NCBI GenBank assembly: GCA_018257865.1
Contig: JAEUBA010000038.1
Span: 228,185-292,184 of the forward strand
Source: Stereocaulon alpinum
Lineage: Eukaryota; Ascomycota; Lecanoromycetes; Lecanorales; Stereocaulaceae
Direction: 5' to 3'
DNA: 64,000 bases
Shown: positions 43,777 through 56,399 of the stretch, piece by piece
Position numbering within the stretch: position 1 is the first letter of the stretch
Layout: each line of letters opens with the position of its first letter
Translations under genes and position numbers: made by a program
Notes under the pieces: model-generated
What the model was told of the DNA's origin: nothing
What the model saw: the letters and a program-made list of their open reading frames with translations, nothing else
Database searches by the model: none

Positions 43777-46700
43777 ATGGCTTCGGAGAACGGCGATCCC
43801 TTTGCTGGAGGCTCTCCACCTGCCTTCAGCCCTGTCGACACTGACAATGATGAGGACTTAGTTGGAGCACAACTTACGACTGCCATACTGGACCTAGACA
43901 TGCTTGACAGCCAACAAGAGCCTACCAAACATTCGCTAATCAAGAAGAATGGTAGCAAGGACTTTGGCTGTGGGAGAGGCACAGGAGCTCTCATCGAGAA
44001 TAGAGAAGCCAAGATGATGGGATCAGAGAATACTGATCGCATCAGTGCGCTCTTGACTGACAGCGCTGAAAATGACACAGTGAAATCTCCGCATTATTAT
44101 CGCTGGGCTCATGACCAGAAATCCGGTCCCAACGATAAGGAAGCAAATATCGTCGTTAAGGACGAATTCCCGATCATCGAATGCATACCTCGCGGATTTC
44201 TTGCTGGCGAGGTTATCGATCTCTCTGACTCCGAAGAGGATGTGGTAGTGGTGAAGCAGGAGCACGCTGAGAGCCCTTTCAATTGGACGAGCATGCCGGA
44301 CGATGCGATCTCGATCTCCGACGATGATGAAAAAGGCCCGTACGTCGTGCTCGATAGTGGCACTGAAGTCCCAATCAAGACTGAAAATTCAGATGTTGAG
44401 TTCTTATGGTCTGACATGGGCAATGGTGTGATTGATCTGGATTCAGATGAGGATCACACACAGATTCGTCAACCTAGGCTAGGCAAGTCTCTTCTAGGTA
44501 GACCAAATCCAGGATTCAAGCATACTCCAGCCAACATTGCAAGAATGCAGCAGCTGCAGAAGGTGTTTGCCGCGAAAGCCCTTGGGCGACCCATCGGCAA
44601 TGGAGCCGCAGGACGTCTCTATAGACCGCAGCGCGCAAAACATACTGATTTCGGTGATGGTGACGACTATTCTTGGATGAGCAGTGACTTCAACCCGGAC
44701 CACGATGCTGCAAAGAAGTTTCGGGATCTAGAGCGGGCTTACAAAGCCAAAAAGAGGGAGGATGTAACCACAATGGAAGATGATATTGCATTCGAGAAAG
44801 CGCGAAAAGCGGAGAACATTCGTCTTAAGAGACTTGAACTTGAGTATCTCAACTCAAGAGGCGATGTTGCCGATGACAATGATGATGATGAAGGGAGCGA
44901 GGAAGAGAGCCTCTTTGTTAGTTCGTCACCTAATCGAAGCGCTAAGAGACGCTTCGCTGCTATCGATGAAGATGATGGTGATGATGCCAACGTGCCGAGC
45001 CAAAAGCGACGAAGGCAGAACGTTCTACGCACTCGCAAGCAAGATCAAACAGACTTTGAGCACGACTTAGAGCGAAGCTTGATGGCAGGTATCGAAGGGT
45101 ACTTCCGAACGACCGAGAAACAAAAAGAGAAGGGCAAAACAAAGTCCACTGATGAGGCTACTAAGGAGCAAGCTTCCAAAGGTGTACAGAAGCGTAAGAA
45201 GAATGGAAATGCAAAGAAATTGGAGGGCAGGCAATTTTGGCGTAGGAAGTCTAGGGAGCCACGCAGAAAAAAACCTACAAAGGCTGGGTATCTGAACAAT
45301 GCCAGCAGCATTTTGGCTGGTAACATATTCGAGTATGCAAGGGCTAATAACAATCTTGCACCCCTGCCGTTCACAACGGAAACGAACAAGAACAAGTCAC
45401 TCAATGCTATGGTTGAGAACTTACCCCGTGGACACGCCCATCGCGGGGAAAAAGCGCACATCAAGCGAGCTACTGTCAAATTGGGAAGCAGACAGGTCGT
45501 TCCCGACGGCAATGGTGGCTGGTCTTTCAAGGGCATGAAGACATCTTTGCGTCATCACCAAGTGCAAGGTGCTGCGTGGATGAAAGATAGGGAGTTAGGA
45601 GAGGAACACCCTATGGGTGGAATTCTTGCAGGTGTGTATCTACAGTAACTACAGCATACCCTATGTTTTGACCATTCGTAGCCCGTCTTGAGGAAGTAAG
45701 ACTGATTTCGAGATTTGGCGCAGATGGTATGGGACTGGGCAAGACTGTGATGATGATTGCACTTATGATCGCCCACCCTCCGCCTCCGCATGAGATATAC
45801 AGGTCGACATTGATCATATGCACTCCGGCCTTGTTATCTCAGTGTGGGACATGCCCAACTCACCAACATGGTACCATGCTGATCTCATTCTAGGGGAAAG
45901 AGAGCTAGCCAAGCATAGCAACGAGGAAGCGTTTACCAGAATCATCAAGCATCATTCAGGGAATCGACTTTGCGGCAAAGGTGCTGTAGATGACTTGCAG
46001 AGGGCAAGCGTTGTGTGAGCAAGCTTCGAACCCCAATTAGCATGGTAAACACTGATCGATCTAGGCTTACAACGTACGGAGAGGTACGCGTTCCAATGTT
46101 GGCATACCTTGCTTAACATCTAATGGTATTCAAGGTCATGAAATCGTACCCTAAGGCTGAGATCCCGGAAGGTATCGATAATGAGGATGAACTAAGGGAA
46201 TGGTGGAAGACCGTGTGGGAACCAGATCGCGATCTCATTCACATGGCTCGCTATTTCAGGATCGGTAAGCACTCATCTCTCGTACACTTGAGTCGATAAG
46301 CCAGTCTAACTCTCCCTGACAGTACTCGATGGTGAGTAGAGTCCTTCATTCCCTCATTCTTATCATCAGCACTGAGTATTTCCGCAGAATCTCAAGCAAT
46401 CAAGAATCACCTATCTCACACCTCTATTGCCTGTCGAGCTTTGATGGGTAGACATCGTTGGGCTCTCTCAGGTATGTTTTACCTAGAATTCAATACTTCA
46501 AGCAAAGCGTTCTGACATGAAGTCAAAGGTACACCAATCATGAATCGCGTCGAGGAATTGTACCCATACTTCAAATTCTTAGACGTGCCTGGTACAGGCA
46601 CTTACTCAGAGTTCCGTCAGAACTATTGTGTGGAAGGCAGTGACGACTGCAACAAGCGCTTGCATTGTCTTTTGGATCAGATCATGGTAAGGCGTACTAT

Positions 46701-48428
46701 GAATGATAAGGTCCTAGGACATCCCATCGTTTCGCTACCTCAGACACACCAAGAAACCGAGTGTTTGAATTTCAACATTGTGGAACGTACCATCTACAGC
46801 ATCGTGAGCCGGCGCTTCATCAGAGCCATCAACAAGTGAGCCGCCTTCTCCATATCAGGAATCTGGTCTGCTAATCGTCGTAGGGCGTCTTCGAAGGGCG
46901 AGCTTGCAAAGAAACCTGGCTACGGTTTTGTATGTTCTATAAGCACACATCTCCAGTCAATTCTCTCTAACATTCCAGTAGGTCATGTTTCTACGCTTAC
47001 GGCAAATGGCGGCGCACATGTTCTTGATTCAGGACATTCTGCAGGATATGTTCGAGATGGACAGTGTGGATCGGCTTGAGAAAGCTACAATTACCGAAGC
47101 CACCGAGGAAAACCAACCTGCAAGAGACATAGTGGCGGCTCTTAGGAGAATGGTGGCAGCGAAAGCCCAGCCTAAGGAATTGACACCAGACCGTCGGTCG
47201 GAGGAGACCGATATTAACGACAGAGGCGACCTTGTCGACAAGTTTGGCCAGCAACTCCGCAAGCTTAAGAAAAGCGCAAACTTGAAAGACTTAAAGAATG
47301 AGCAGCTGTGTCAGAAGTGCCACAACATCCCGGAAGATCCATGGGTCACGAGCTGCCTCCATGTCTACTGCAAAGAGTGTCTCGAATTCTTAGCATACGA
47401 AGCCTCCACACTGGACCTGGACAACACGCCCTGCATTAAGTGTGGAACTATGTTCACCGCCAGTCAGTCTTGTTCAAGTCTTAAAGAATTGGCCATGGAA
47501 GACTTTGCCGATCTGACTGCCGACTTGCGCGGCTGTAAGCGGAAAGACAACAAGGTCAATATGCACTGGGTTGACTATGACGATACGCTCGTGCTCTCAT
47601 CCAAAACAATTGGCGTGCAGAAGCAGATCGAGAAATGGCTTGAGGAGGAGCCTGACAAAAAGATCATTGTCTTCAGTCAATTCCTGATGATGTCTGTATA
47701 TGAAAAGCCTTTGCATTTATCGCGAAACTGACAGGACACAGTATGCAGATTCTAGAACGGCTTTGTCAACGTAAAGGCTGGGGATATTGCAACGTGAGTC
47801 TATTGCTCCTGGTGCGTAACGAATACTTATTCATGATAGTATAACGGAAAGATGTCCCACAAGGCTCGTGACAAGACAATCGCGGACTTTGGAAAGCCGA
47901 ATGATATCAAGATCATGATTGCTTCGCTGAAGTGTGGAGGCATTGGCCGTAAGTCTAGTGATATTCTGCTATCGTCTCCAGTCAAATTGACATGTATTCA
48001 GTGAACCTGACCATGGCCTCAAGGGTCACTTGTGTTGACCTGTGGTTCAACAGCTGCACGGAACAGCAAGGTATGGGTCTCCATCGAGCAGAATCTGACC
48101 ATTGCTGATGAGTCAAGCTTTCTGTCGAGTTTGGCGTATAGGTCAAAATGATGAGACCTTCGTTACACGATTCATAATAAAGGACTCTGTCGACGATCGA
48201 CTCGAGCAAATGCAGGAGTTCAAAGATCGTATCATTGGCGCTGCAATTGATGATAGGTCCGTCATGTCCAAGCTCTCTCCCCAGGAGGTGATGCGCCTCT
48301 TTGGAGACGTTCAGTTCGACAAGAAGACGAAGAGACCATTCATCGCCTTAGAGGATAACGAGAAATTGGACGCTATCCTCCCACCCGTGGCAAACGATGA
48401 AGACGACCATATTCTCTGGAGAAAGTGA
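43777..48428 (+). CDS. SNF2-family ATPase with RING finger and SUMO-interaction motifs, Uls1/Rad5-like (1313 aa)
   Basis: Fourteen exons: 43777-45631, 45724-45843, 45894-46014, 46065-46083, 46135-46264, 46323-46331, 46388-46471, 46529-46835, 46884-46929, 46982-47691, 47742-47793, 47840-47948, 48002-48070, 48118-48428; 1314 codons including stop. The disordered N-terminus has three SUMO-interaction-like motifs: VIDLSDSEED (about 146), AISISDDDE (176), VIDLDSDED (217). The ATPase follows: Walker A DGMGLGKT (about 619), the DESQ box (about 750), LSGTPIMN. A C3HC4 RING is inserted at about 1005-1050 (CQKCHNI ... CLHVYCKEC ... CIKC). The second helicase lobe ends RVWRIGQ (about 1217). This order matches Uls1/Rad5/Rad16 proteins. 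With the SIMs, a SUMO-targeted ubiquitin ligase or translocase acting on chromatin is the best guess. Exon 6 is only 9 nt. Confidence 0.9.
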
Positions 48429-49627
48429 TGAATAGCTGCTCGACGTCCCTACTGTGTCTAGCGATCCTCTCCAACGCATACAACGTCAAATTTGAGCTCA
48501 TCGTTCTGGCCATGTTGCAACTCTGTAAATTCCGCTCTCTGGTCGTGCGCTCAAAACCCCCTACATAGGAGCTCTGGCACCCCACATCACACTTTGGAAT
48601 CTGGGATATCAGCACACAAGGTTGGGTACATCTTTGGCGCCCTCTTGTGATGCCATCAATTGAACTTCCTCGTCAACTTCGTCAAACCCGACTCAACGAC
48701 ATGTCAGCTTTAAGCGGCCTCCTCGACTAGACACTCAGCTTCTGGCAGTAAACATGCTCGGCAGTACAGAATTCATACGCTCTCTTTTACCCCAACTGAA
48801 ATATTGCTGGCTCATGGCAATATTTCCGCCGTTCACTGTGTCATTAGATTTAGATAGTTCGCAATAAAGGTGTTTTCGCAGATGTGCCATTATTCGTAGA
48901 CCTCGAACTCAGATCGTTGCAGTGCTCTGATAGTGGCTTTTACTTCTCGCGTCCATAGGGCAGAGGACGAAGGATTTTACTAAAAGCTGATGGAGAGCAA
49001 GTTGTGGACAATCACTTCCAGTTCGTCTTGCCAATCGACAGGCTAGCCGACTTGAGTCTCCATGAAGTGAATTCGCTCAGTCGTGCATAAACCCTAAGCT
49101 CAGACCACAGCGACTGCGTAGTACCCAACCTCGCCAACGATAATGAGAAAAGGTTCATCTTTCTCCGGGTGGGCCCCCATGAGCTAGCGACCCAAGCGAT
49201 GGTCGAAAAGAGCACCCTCTAGCTGCGGAGATCTTTCAGTTCCACCGCTACAATCTAGCTCTACCAGTATGATCTTGGGTCCTCAACTCATTTTAGAGGT
49301 GTTTGGACACAATTAGAGATGACCGGCCATGTATAAGCTGATATTCATATGAAAAGTAGCATTGTAGGGGTAGTAAGTGCCTGAGTGCTCGGGTTTCTTG
49401 GGCGTCTCCGGGCGGCTCAGGCGCCCACACTCCGGGACGCTTCTAGCGCACGATCAACTTCATGTTGTTCTTGATAAGGCAACCTTACCCTTATCCCTTC
49501 TATGAAGTAGTACCACTCGTTTATCAATGAGTAGGAGCCTACAAAGGGACTCTCCTGCCGCTGTTAAGCTCTTTCCTCGGACCTTAGATTGCTTGATGCG
49601 ACTATCTCTGCCGACCATTCTGCGAAC
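48429..49627. other. intergenic, no gene seen
   Basis: This region contains the 3' end of the SNF2/RING gene and the promoter of the CorA-like gene. No supported frame, repeat or RNA gene. Confidence 0.45.
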
Positions 49628-51313
49628 ATGCCCTCTCGATCAGCAATATTAGAAGCCATAGATCGCAGCTGGTCACCACATCAAGCGCAGACACAGATTG
49701 ATGTGTTAGATCTACGGTATCGTAATGGTGATCAAAGGCAGTCTGTGAAGTGGGAGCAGCAACTCGATGATACTTCCATCCTCAAGTATCTATCATCCGT
49801 ACGTTAAGACTGACAAGATTTAAGTGCTACTAACGTACTGACATTCCATACCTGGTAGGACTCCTCGGAAGATCCAACGTTTAGGGTTTTGTATGTGCAG
49901 TGTCACTTCCAAAGCAGCAGCCTTTATGCTGACGCGCATCAGCTTCATGACATCGAGGTTAGAGTCGCAAGCAACTCGAATGGTAGGGACCGAGTGCCCG
50001 AGAATACAGCATTAGAGACTAATGGGGGTCCAATTAGTCCAATTGGACCACTGGTGATCTACAAGTTCGGAGACAGACGTTCGAATTGCTCTGCACGCAA
50101 TTCCAGATAAGTCCTCCCTTTCTGGCGGGTGTCCTACAACCAAGTCCGTGGGCGAAGGCTGGGCATGCGAGTTTTGTGCACCGTGATTGTGCGCGGAGTG
50201 CTCAAAGAATGGGTTCGTACCAGCTTGATGGCGTCCTTCAACAAAGCCTCTCGACTGAAACAACTCATAGAGGGACATTACCAGTATCTTAATGGATGGA
50301 ATGTTGGACCTTCCAACGTCTGGTTCTCGTACAGTGTCAAGACTAGGTCATCGACCTATCTGCTATTTGATTGCCCCTTACAGACTAAAGATCGCATCTT
50401 GCGTCGTGCTCACGAGGACGTGTTTGCTATGTTGTCCTGCCCGTTTGCTATTGATATGTTGATCGTAGAGGAGTGCTGCTCTTCTTGGGAGTCTCTAGTC
50501 GACCGGTTCAGGGAAGAGCTACTGCATTGGGTGAGACTCGCTCTCACAATTTCCTTCCTAGTACTGATAGCACTTTTGCATTGACTCCGCGAACAGGAAG
50601 ACAACGGCGGAGAAGGCATCCCTCTCCATTCGATCATCCACACTCCAAATGGTACTCAGAGATTGCACACTCTCTCTCGGAGCTTACAGACCATTATTGC
50701 CGATCTCTATGATCTTGACGAGCGCCTGGACTTCCTTATTCAAACTGGAAAGACATATGGCTCGTTGGCGAAGTCCAAATTTTCGCTCAAAGATTCCGCT
50801 ATCGAAACCATAGTCTTCTTCAAGTCGCGAAATCACATATGGAAACGATGGGTGGAAAACTACAATGAACGAACAAGACTCATGATGAATCTCTTGTTCA
50901 GCATTGCCTCACAGGTGGATAATCGGACGAACCTGCAAATCGCAGAACTTACTTCCAAAATTTCTTTGGAAGCGAAACGTGATAGCTCGTCTATGATCAC
51001 CATCGCGGCTGTTACTATGGTCTTTCTGCCTGGCACTTTCATCTCTGTAAGGTGAAGAATCTTCCGGAGCGGAAACAAAATTTGACTAATGGACTCCCAG
51101 GCAATCTTCAGCATGGTCTTCTTCAACACGGCTACAGACAACAATGGCAAGTCAACATTGACTGTATCACCACAATCGTGGTATTTCCCGACAATCACGA
51201 TACCGTTGACCATCATTGTATTTGCTGTGTGGCAATGGTGGCGGCGGCAACGAGAGGCTGGCACGGACCATACAGGTATCAAGGAACTTAAGGGCCAGGA
51301 ATCTTCTCCATAG
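49628..51313 (+). CDS. CorA-like membrane protein, fungal accessory type (454 aa)
   Basis: Six exons: 49628-49798, 49859-49982, 50066-50212, 50271-50530, 50597-51046, 51101-51313; 455 codons including stop. The soluble N-terminal part contains FQISPPFLAGVLQPS, WAKAGHASFVHRD and YQYLNGWNVGPSNVWFSY. These are the conserved blocks of a large fungal family annotated as CorA-like Mg2+ transporters. The C-terminus has two helices: ITIAAVTMVFLPGTFISAIF (about 368-390) and WYFPTITIPLTIIVFAVW (about 408-428). The GMN motif of true CorA channels is not present between them, so magnesium transport is doubtful. Many relatives sit in accessory regions with unknown roles. Exons 2-3 rest on frame and splice signals only. 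Confidence 0.78.
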
Positions 51314-52497
51314 GAGAAGCTTCGACATCTTGCATCGATTTAGCTTCAGGAGCTGCATGGTAGGTTTTGACACTGCAAGTGGATCTGGTACCTTAGCTTA
51401 TACTACGAATTTCTTAATCGATGACTATGGCATGACTCTAGACTCCCCACGATCCGAGAGACGAAGGCTTATGGACTTTTTCCACGTCTGACTCGTCGAG
51501 ACGTAGATGACCTGATCGTAATACATAGCTGGGAATCCGGGAATTTTGATGTTTATATGCCCTTTGTACCTATTGACGCATTAAGAGCACGGGTGTGCTA
51601 CCATGTCGCAAGCGCCGCAACGGGGGGGCTAACCTTGTAGTTCATCAGCAGTATGCTAGGCTTAGATATCTTCAGATAGAAAATATTGACGGGATCATGG
51701 GCCCTATGGACGATCATCCTGAATCTTCTGAGGAAGCTGATTGTGCAAGTATTGTAGGTACGTAATCCAAACAGGAAAGGGAAGATCTTCGGCATCAATC
51801 TATGTAAGTGATGACGAGTGAAACAAATCAAAATCCAGGACCGATGAGAACTCAGTTAGTGACGTGGAAGGCACTGTGATGGGTATATCATATCATTGGT
51901 GTGTCCTCTCCGTTCTAGGGTACGCTTCCGTGTTTCGGACCCCGAGCGGCCCAGCGTCAGCCCCCCATCGGGGGCCCGAGGCCGTTTCATCATCCTCCCT
52001 CCTTTCCAATTGGGAGCTGAACCGTGCATGTTTCTACCTTGCGCCTTTGCGACAACTATTGAGGCAGTGCTCATCTCGTATGCTTTGTAATTGCACTCAA
52101 ACAATGGCTGAGCTCGCAGACATCTGGCCCTGTATCAGACTTTTTGGACCACGGCCCGGGGGCGTTGGTTCTTAGGTTAGCAGGCTGTTCATTCGAAGCT
52201 GGCTCTGCATTCAGTGTCTAAGCGGGTAATCATCGAAAACATAACAACTTAGCAAAGATATTACCAACGACGTTGTGTTTCATTGAGAAGATTGCCGTGT
52301 ACTGTCAGCGCCAACGCCGTACGCGGGCATCAAGTGCCCCCCAATCGTCGGATAGGCACATCCTTTCACAGTCAGACACATTCTTTACATAAAGCGCGCT
52401 CTTCTCTCACAGCAATCAACTAACTTCGTATCAATATTCTCATTTGGTTCGCGACTCTTATTCTCATCTTTAAATCTGATCACGTTGATTGTTCAAA
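51314..52497. other. intergenic, no gene seen
   Basis: Frames such as 51216-51491 and 51864-52175 have no recognisable content. The final 150 bp (pyrimidine-rich, before 52498) look like a leader. Confidence 0.45.
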
Positions 52498-53580
52498 ATG
52501 AAGAAGACCACGTTCACTAGCTTTGCTCTTGCTTGCATCAGCCACGTCTCGCTTTCACTTGCAGCATCCTGTAATCCTGTGGATAACGTCCACGTAACTT
52601 TCTACGGCTGGTGAGTGCGGCTTCGAGGTCCTCGAGTCCCAACAGAAGCGTTCACCGCATCTAAGATAGTGCTTCGGCACGGGGTACATCGAGCTGCTCT
52701 TTAGTCACAAACCCTCTGTGTCCTGAATTCTTGCTCTGACCCAGTCCTCTTCCTCAGGCCCGACAACAGTCCGCCTGGACCAGCCAATGCGTTCGATTGT
52801 GGACGTGGAAAAGATTCAAACGGGGAACCTATTGCAGGGGGTACATCTTCCAAGCTTTTCCAATACGTCAACATCGGCTTACCATTAGCTAAGGAACCGG
52901 AACTTACGATGATCCAATCTCTTTCGCAACCGCTACAGATAACAACAATTTCCCCCAATGCGGTGTGATCTACGTTCCTGCCCTTCACAAATACTTTCGA
53001 AATGAAGACGACTGCGCTCAATGCAAGAACGACTGGGATAATTCGAAACAATACCACGTTGATCTCTGGACTGGCTCAAATACCCAAGGCGGCGGTGACG
53101 GACAAGTAAGTTGTGAAACAAACTTGCCAGTGAATGGGCCACAGACCATCATCAATGATCCTCCGCCCGGCCTGCCTGTTGATACAGGTCTGCTTTATGA
53201 TGTTTCAAGCGGTGCCTGTAGTACAACTTCCTACGGGGTAGGCGATGCCTCGAGCTTGTGCGCTGGTGGATCTGATGGGAGCTCTGGTGGAGGCAAAGCT
53301 AGCCCTCCACCATCAACGCTGGCGACTAAGATATCGTCCTCACTCGCTGTGGCTCCAACACCGTCACCACCCTCTCCCGCTCCGGCCCCGACATCCTCGA
53401 GTGCAGGGCAGACTTCATGCACATGGCAGGGGCATTGTCTTGGTAAGTGTTTGTTCCTTACTGATATATCTTTCTGAGCATTGCTGATTGCCGTGTGCAG
53501 GTGCTCCTTGCCAAACTTACAATGACTGCGATGGAACAAACGTCTGTGGACCGAATAACGTCTGTGTTCCTTTGTCGTAG
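52498..53580 (+). CDS. secreted cysteine-rich protein with Ser/Pro-rich linker (274 aa)
   Basis: Four exons: 52498-52610, 52758-52840, 52894-53442, 53501-53580; 275 codons including stop. The signal peptide is about residues 1-22 (KKTTFTSFALACISHVSLSL). The mature part begins ASCNPVDNVHVTFYGWPDN. It continues with PPGPANAFDCGRG, GTGTYDDPISFATA and a FRNEDDCAQCKNDW segment, a pattern I recognise from conserved fungal extracellular proteins of unknown activity. A Ser/Pro/Ala-rich linker then leads to a short C-terminal module, CTWQGHCLGAPCQTYNDCDG and CGPNNVCVP, reminiscent of small binding or knottin-like modules. It is probably wall-associated or secreted into the medium. No catalytic residues are identifiable. 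Confidence 0.75.
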
Positions 53581-54084
53581 TTTCAGACGCTCGTCCATAT
53601 GACCTCGAGAGCCGCTTTCATCAAGCTGCGCGGAGCATTTCAAGGCTTCAACTCCCTTCGACGGTCTAATGTTATAGATTACCATGCTTTCAAAAATGTT
53701 GGGTAGCAATAGATCGATGGTGGCTTTATTCGTACAAGATATTCGCCTAAGCGGGACTCTTCATCAGACATGCGAGAATGGTGATAGGTAGAAGCAAGCA
53801 AGCTAGAAAAGAAGAGCAAAACATTTCCCACCATGATTCCGAACCTCCTTGCTCCCCCCACGGATGGCATCCAGCGGCATGTACTGCCGCCGGCGCATAG
53901 GCGCCTGACAACACAGTTGTACGAACATCGGCTATAAGTGACAGCCGTAAGCACGACTTCGAGAGAACGATCATCGCGCATATCGCATGCTCTACCACGG
54001 TCAAACGATAGCATTTTCCAACTCCATTCCAAGTACCTACCTAGTTGTGATGAACAATCCGCCTCCACTGACTTGATTGAAAAA
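53581..54084. other. intergenic, no gene seen
   Basis: This region lies between two plus-strand secreted-protein genes; nothing but probable 3' and 5' flanks is seen. Confidence 0.45.
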
Positions 54085-55068
54085 ATGAGGCACCAAAAGA
54101 ACGTGGCCACAGCCTCGCTACTCCTACTCGTAACCTATCTCTCCCCTGTCCGCTCCGCAACCAACCCCCCACCATCCATACCTCCCCTCTTCCAACCTGT
54201 ATCCAATCTAACCCCACCCCTCACCGGCTGGGATCCCAACTTCAACGTAAAAGCAACCTACCACACCCTCCCCCTCCCCAACCTCCCAGTCTACATGAAC
54301 GCCATCAACCTCCTCGCCACGCTCGCCCTAACGCCCTTCTCCGGCCAAACGCCCTACACCAATTCCTCCATCCCGGGCTACGCGGACGTGCTTATTGAAA
54401 TCAAACCGAAAGATCCGGCGAGGAGTATGCAGACGCGGTTTGCGGTGTGGTGTGTTTATGGGGCTGTTTTTGCGATGGAGGTGGATGGGATGTGGAGGGA
54501 GGTTGTTGTTGGGTGTTTTTGGAGGGGGGTCGTTGTGGGGTGGGTTTGGGTGCTGGATGGGAGGGTTAATGGGGCTCTTAGCGGTGCGTCGGCGTCGGCG
54601 TCGGCGGCGTTGGTGGCTGGGAAGGAGCTGGAGCTGGAGCTGGGAGGGGGGGAGCCGGTTGCGAGTACCAAGGGGAACGCAACGGGTGGTGGTGGAAGTT
54701 CTTTGAATGCGGATTTCGAGCTCACGATGTCTTTCACCGCGGGCGGCAAGCCGCTTTCCCGGGAAGAAGTCTTTTGGACGGTCATGGCGACGCTGCAGGA
54801 CGCGGCGCAATATGACGATAAAGATATCGTGCAGCCTTTCGAGATTGGGGTTGGAGCTTATCCGTGTAGGATACATATGCAAGCTGTAGATGCATCTGGA
54901 TCAGGGTCAGGCTTGAATGGTCCCCCGAGCTTTGAGTGGAAGTGGGTTGTTGAGGCTGCGAGGCAGATTCCGGTTTGGATGTTTGAGCATAGGTTTTGGG
55001 AGTCGTTTTTTACGTTGGAGGTTAATGGGTATGTTATTGGAGAGGGGTCAATATATCAACTTAGGTAG
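54085..55068 (+). CDS. secreted hypothetical protein (327 aa)
   Basis: A single exon. I start at ATG 54085 (context AAAAATGAGG), giving the signal peptide RHQKNVATASLLLLVTYLSP and cleavage near VRSA. The upstream in-frame ATG at 53938 would bury the signal. The mature protein has PPLTGWDPNFNVKATYHTLP and LPVYMNAINLLATLALTPFS, then an Ala/Ser- and Glu/Leu-rich low-complexity insert (about 175-210). It ends WVVEAARQIPVWMFEHRFWE. I do not recognise the family. There are few cysteines and no catalytic motif. It is the last gene before the RIP-degraded block. Confidence 0.65.
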   Translation: MRHQKNVATASLLLLVTYLSPVRSATNPPPSIPPLFQPVSNLTPPLTGWDPNFNVKATYHTLPLPNLPVYMNAINLLATLALTPFSGQTPYTNSSIPGYADVLIEIKPKDPARSMQTRFAVWCVYGAVFAMEVDGMWREVVVGCFWRGVVVGWVWVLDGRVNGALSGASASASAALVAGKELELELGGGEPVASTKGNATGGGGSSLNADFELTMSFTAGGKPLSREEVFWTVMATLQDAAQYDDKDIVQPFEIGVGAYPCRIHMQAVDASGSGSGLNGPPSFEWKWVVEAARQIPVWMFEHRFWESFFTLEVNGYVIGEGSIYQLR

Positions 55069-56399
55069 GCAGATGTATTAAACAGTTCGTGAAGCGGTAT
55101 GTGATGAGCGTTTCTATGCTGTGTGAGTAGCCGTTCTTAGTGGTCAATGTATGAAGGCCTACCACTACTTCTGCTTCACCCAAGCCCGTTCTACTCTGAG
55201 TTGCCCTTCAAGAATGTTTTTGTCATGATATCAACTAGTGAGCGCCAAGCATAGGCTTAGCGAGTAGGTATTTTAGAATAAGCAAGCTTCTCTTGCTCCT
55301 AATCAATTCAAGCAATCTATCAATACTACTAGCTATTATCTTACGACAAATAGTAGCAACGGCTTATAGCTTAATTGCTTAATACCACTCTATTCCCTAT
55401 CTTATAATTAACTTGATCTACTAGTCCTAGACGGACACCAGCTGCCCCGCAGTACTACCCCTATATCCTCTACTAATCCAACTTAATCCGATTTAATCTA
55501 ACTTAATCTGCCTCCACTTCTACTAATTAAACCCTAGCAGTACTAGCGGAATATACTATATCCTCCGCCTAGTTACTATTATCAGTCTCTACCTTTACTT
55601 CCGCTATACCTACTCTACGAGCTCCAACTCCACCAGTGCAATTTAATAAAGTTGACTTCAATACTAAATTATTAGGAACGTAGAATTAACGTTAGTACTA
55701 AATTTTTAATATACTATATCCTAGTAGATTCTCCGGAAAAAAGTAGGCAGTTCCTACTAAGTCTAGCGGTATAGCTTCTAAGAAGTTACACCCCCCCCCC
55801 TAATAAATTCCTACTTTTTATAAGAGAAACTCTTCCCCTTACTACTTATTACTAAAGCCTTCCGTAACCTATTAATTACGTCCTACTACTATAGTCTTAT
55901 ATCGCGCTTCTTTTATTATTAGTAGAAGGAAATAGCTAACCTAGCTTCCTTATCTTCGTCTATATCGCCGCTATAAGATCTGCCCCGCAGTATTATTATT
56001 AAAGTATACTAGCTCTACTTATTCTTAGAAAGCGGATACGCCTACTATAATATTATCTTATAGAGTACCTATTCTACTATTAGAGATATTACTACTATAT
56101 ACCCGCAGCTAGAACGAGTCCGTTTATAAGGGCTATTAACCTAGATAACCTATACTAGGTTAGCGTTATAAGAAACTTCCGTAGACTTAGGCTTTACTCC
56201 TCTACTAGCCTAGCTAGATAGCTAGGTAGTTAATAAAATAGTATTATAGATAGACGTTAAAGCCTTTAAATACTATCTCTAATAGACCGTAGTTATACTA
56301 TTAACTAGTAACTTACTCTTACTAATTAGGCTATTAACGCTTATAAGCCTATCCAGTAGTAGTATACCTAATATAAGAGTAACTTCCGCTAAAGAAGTA

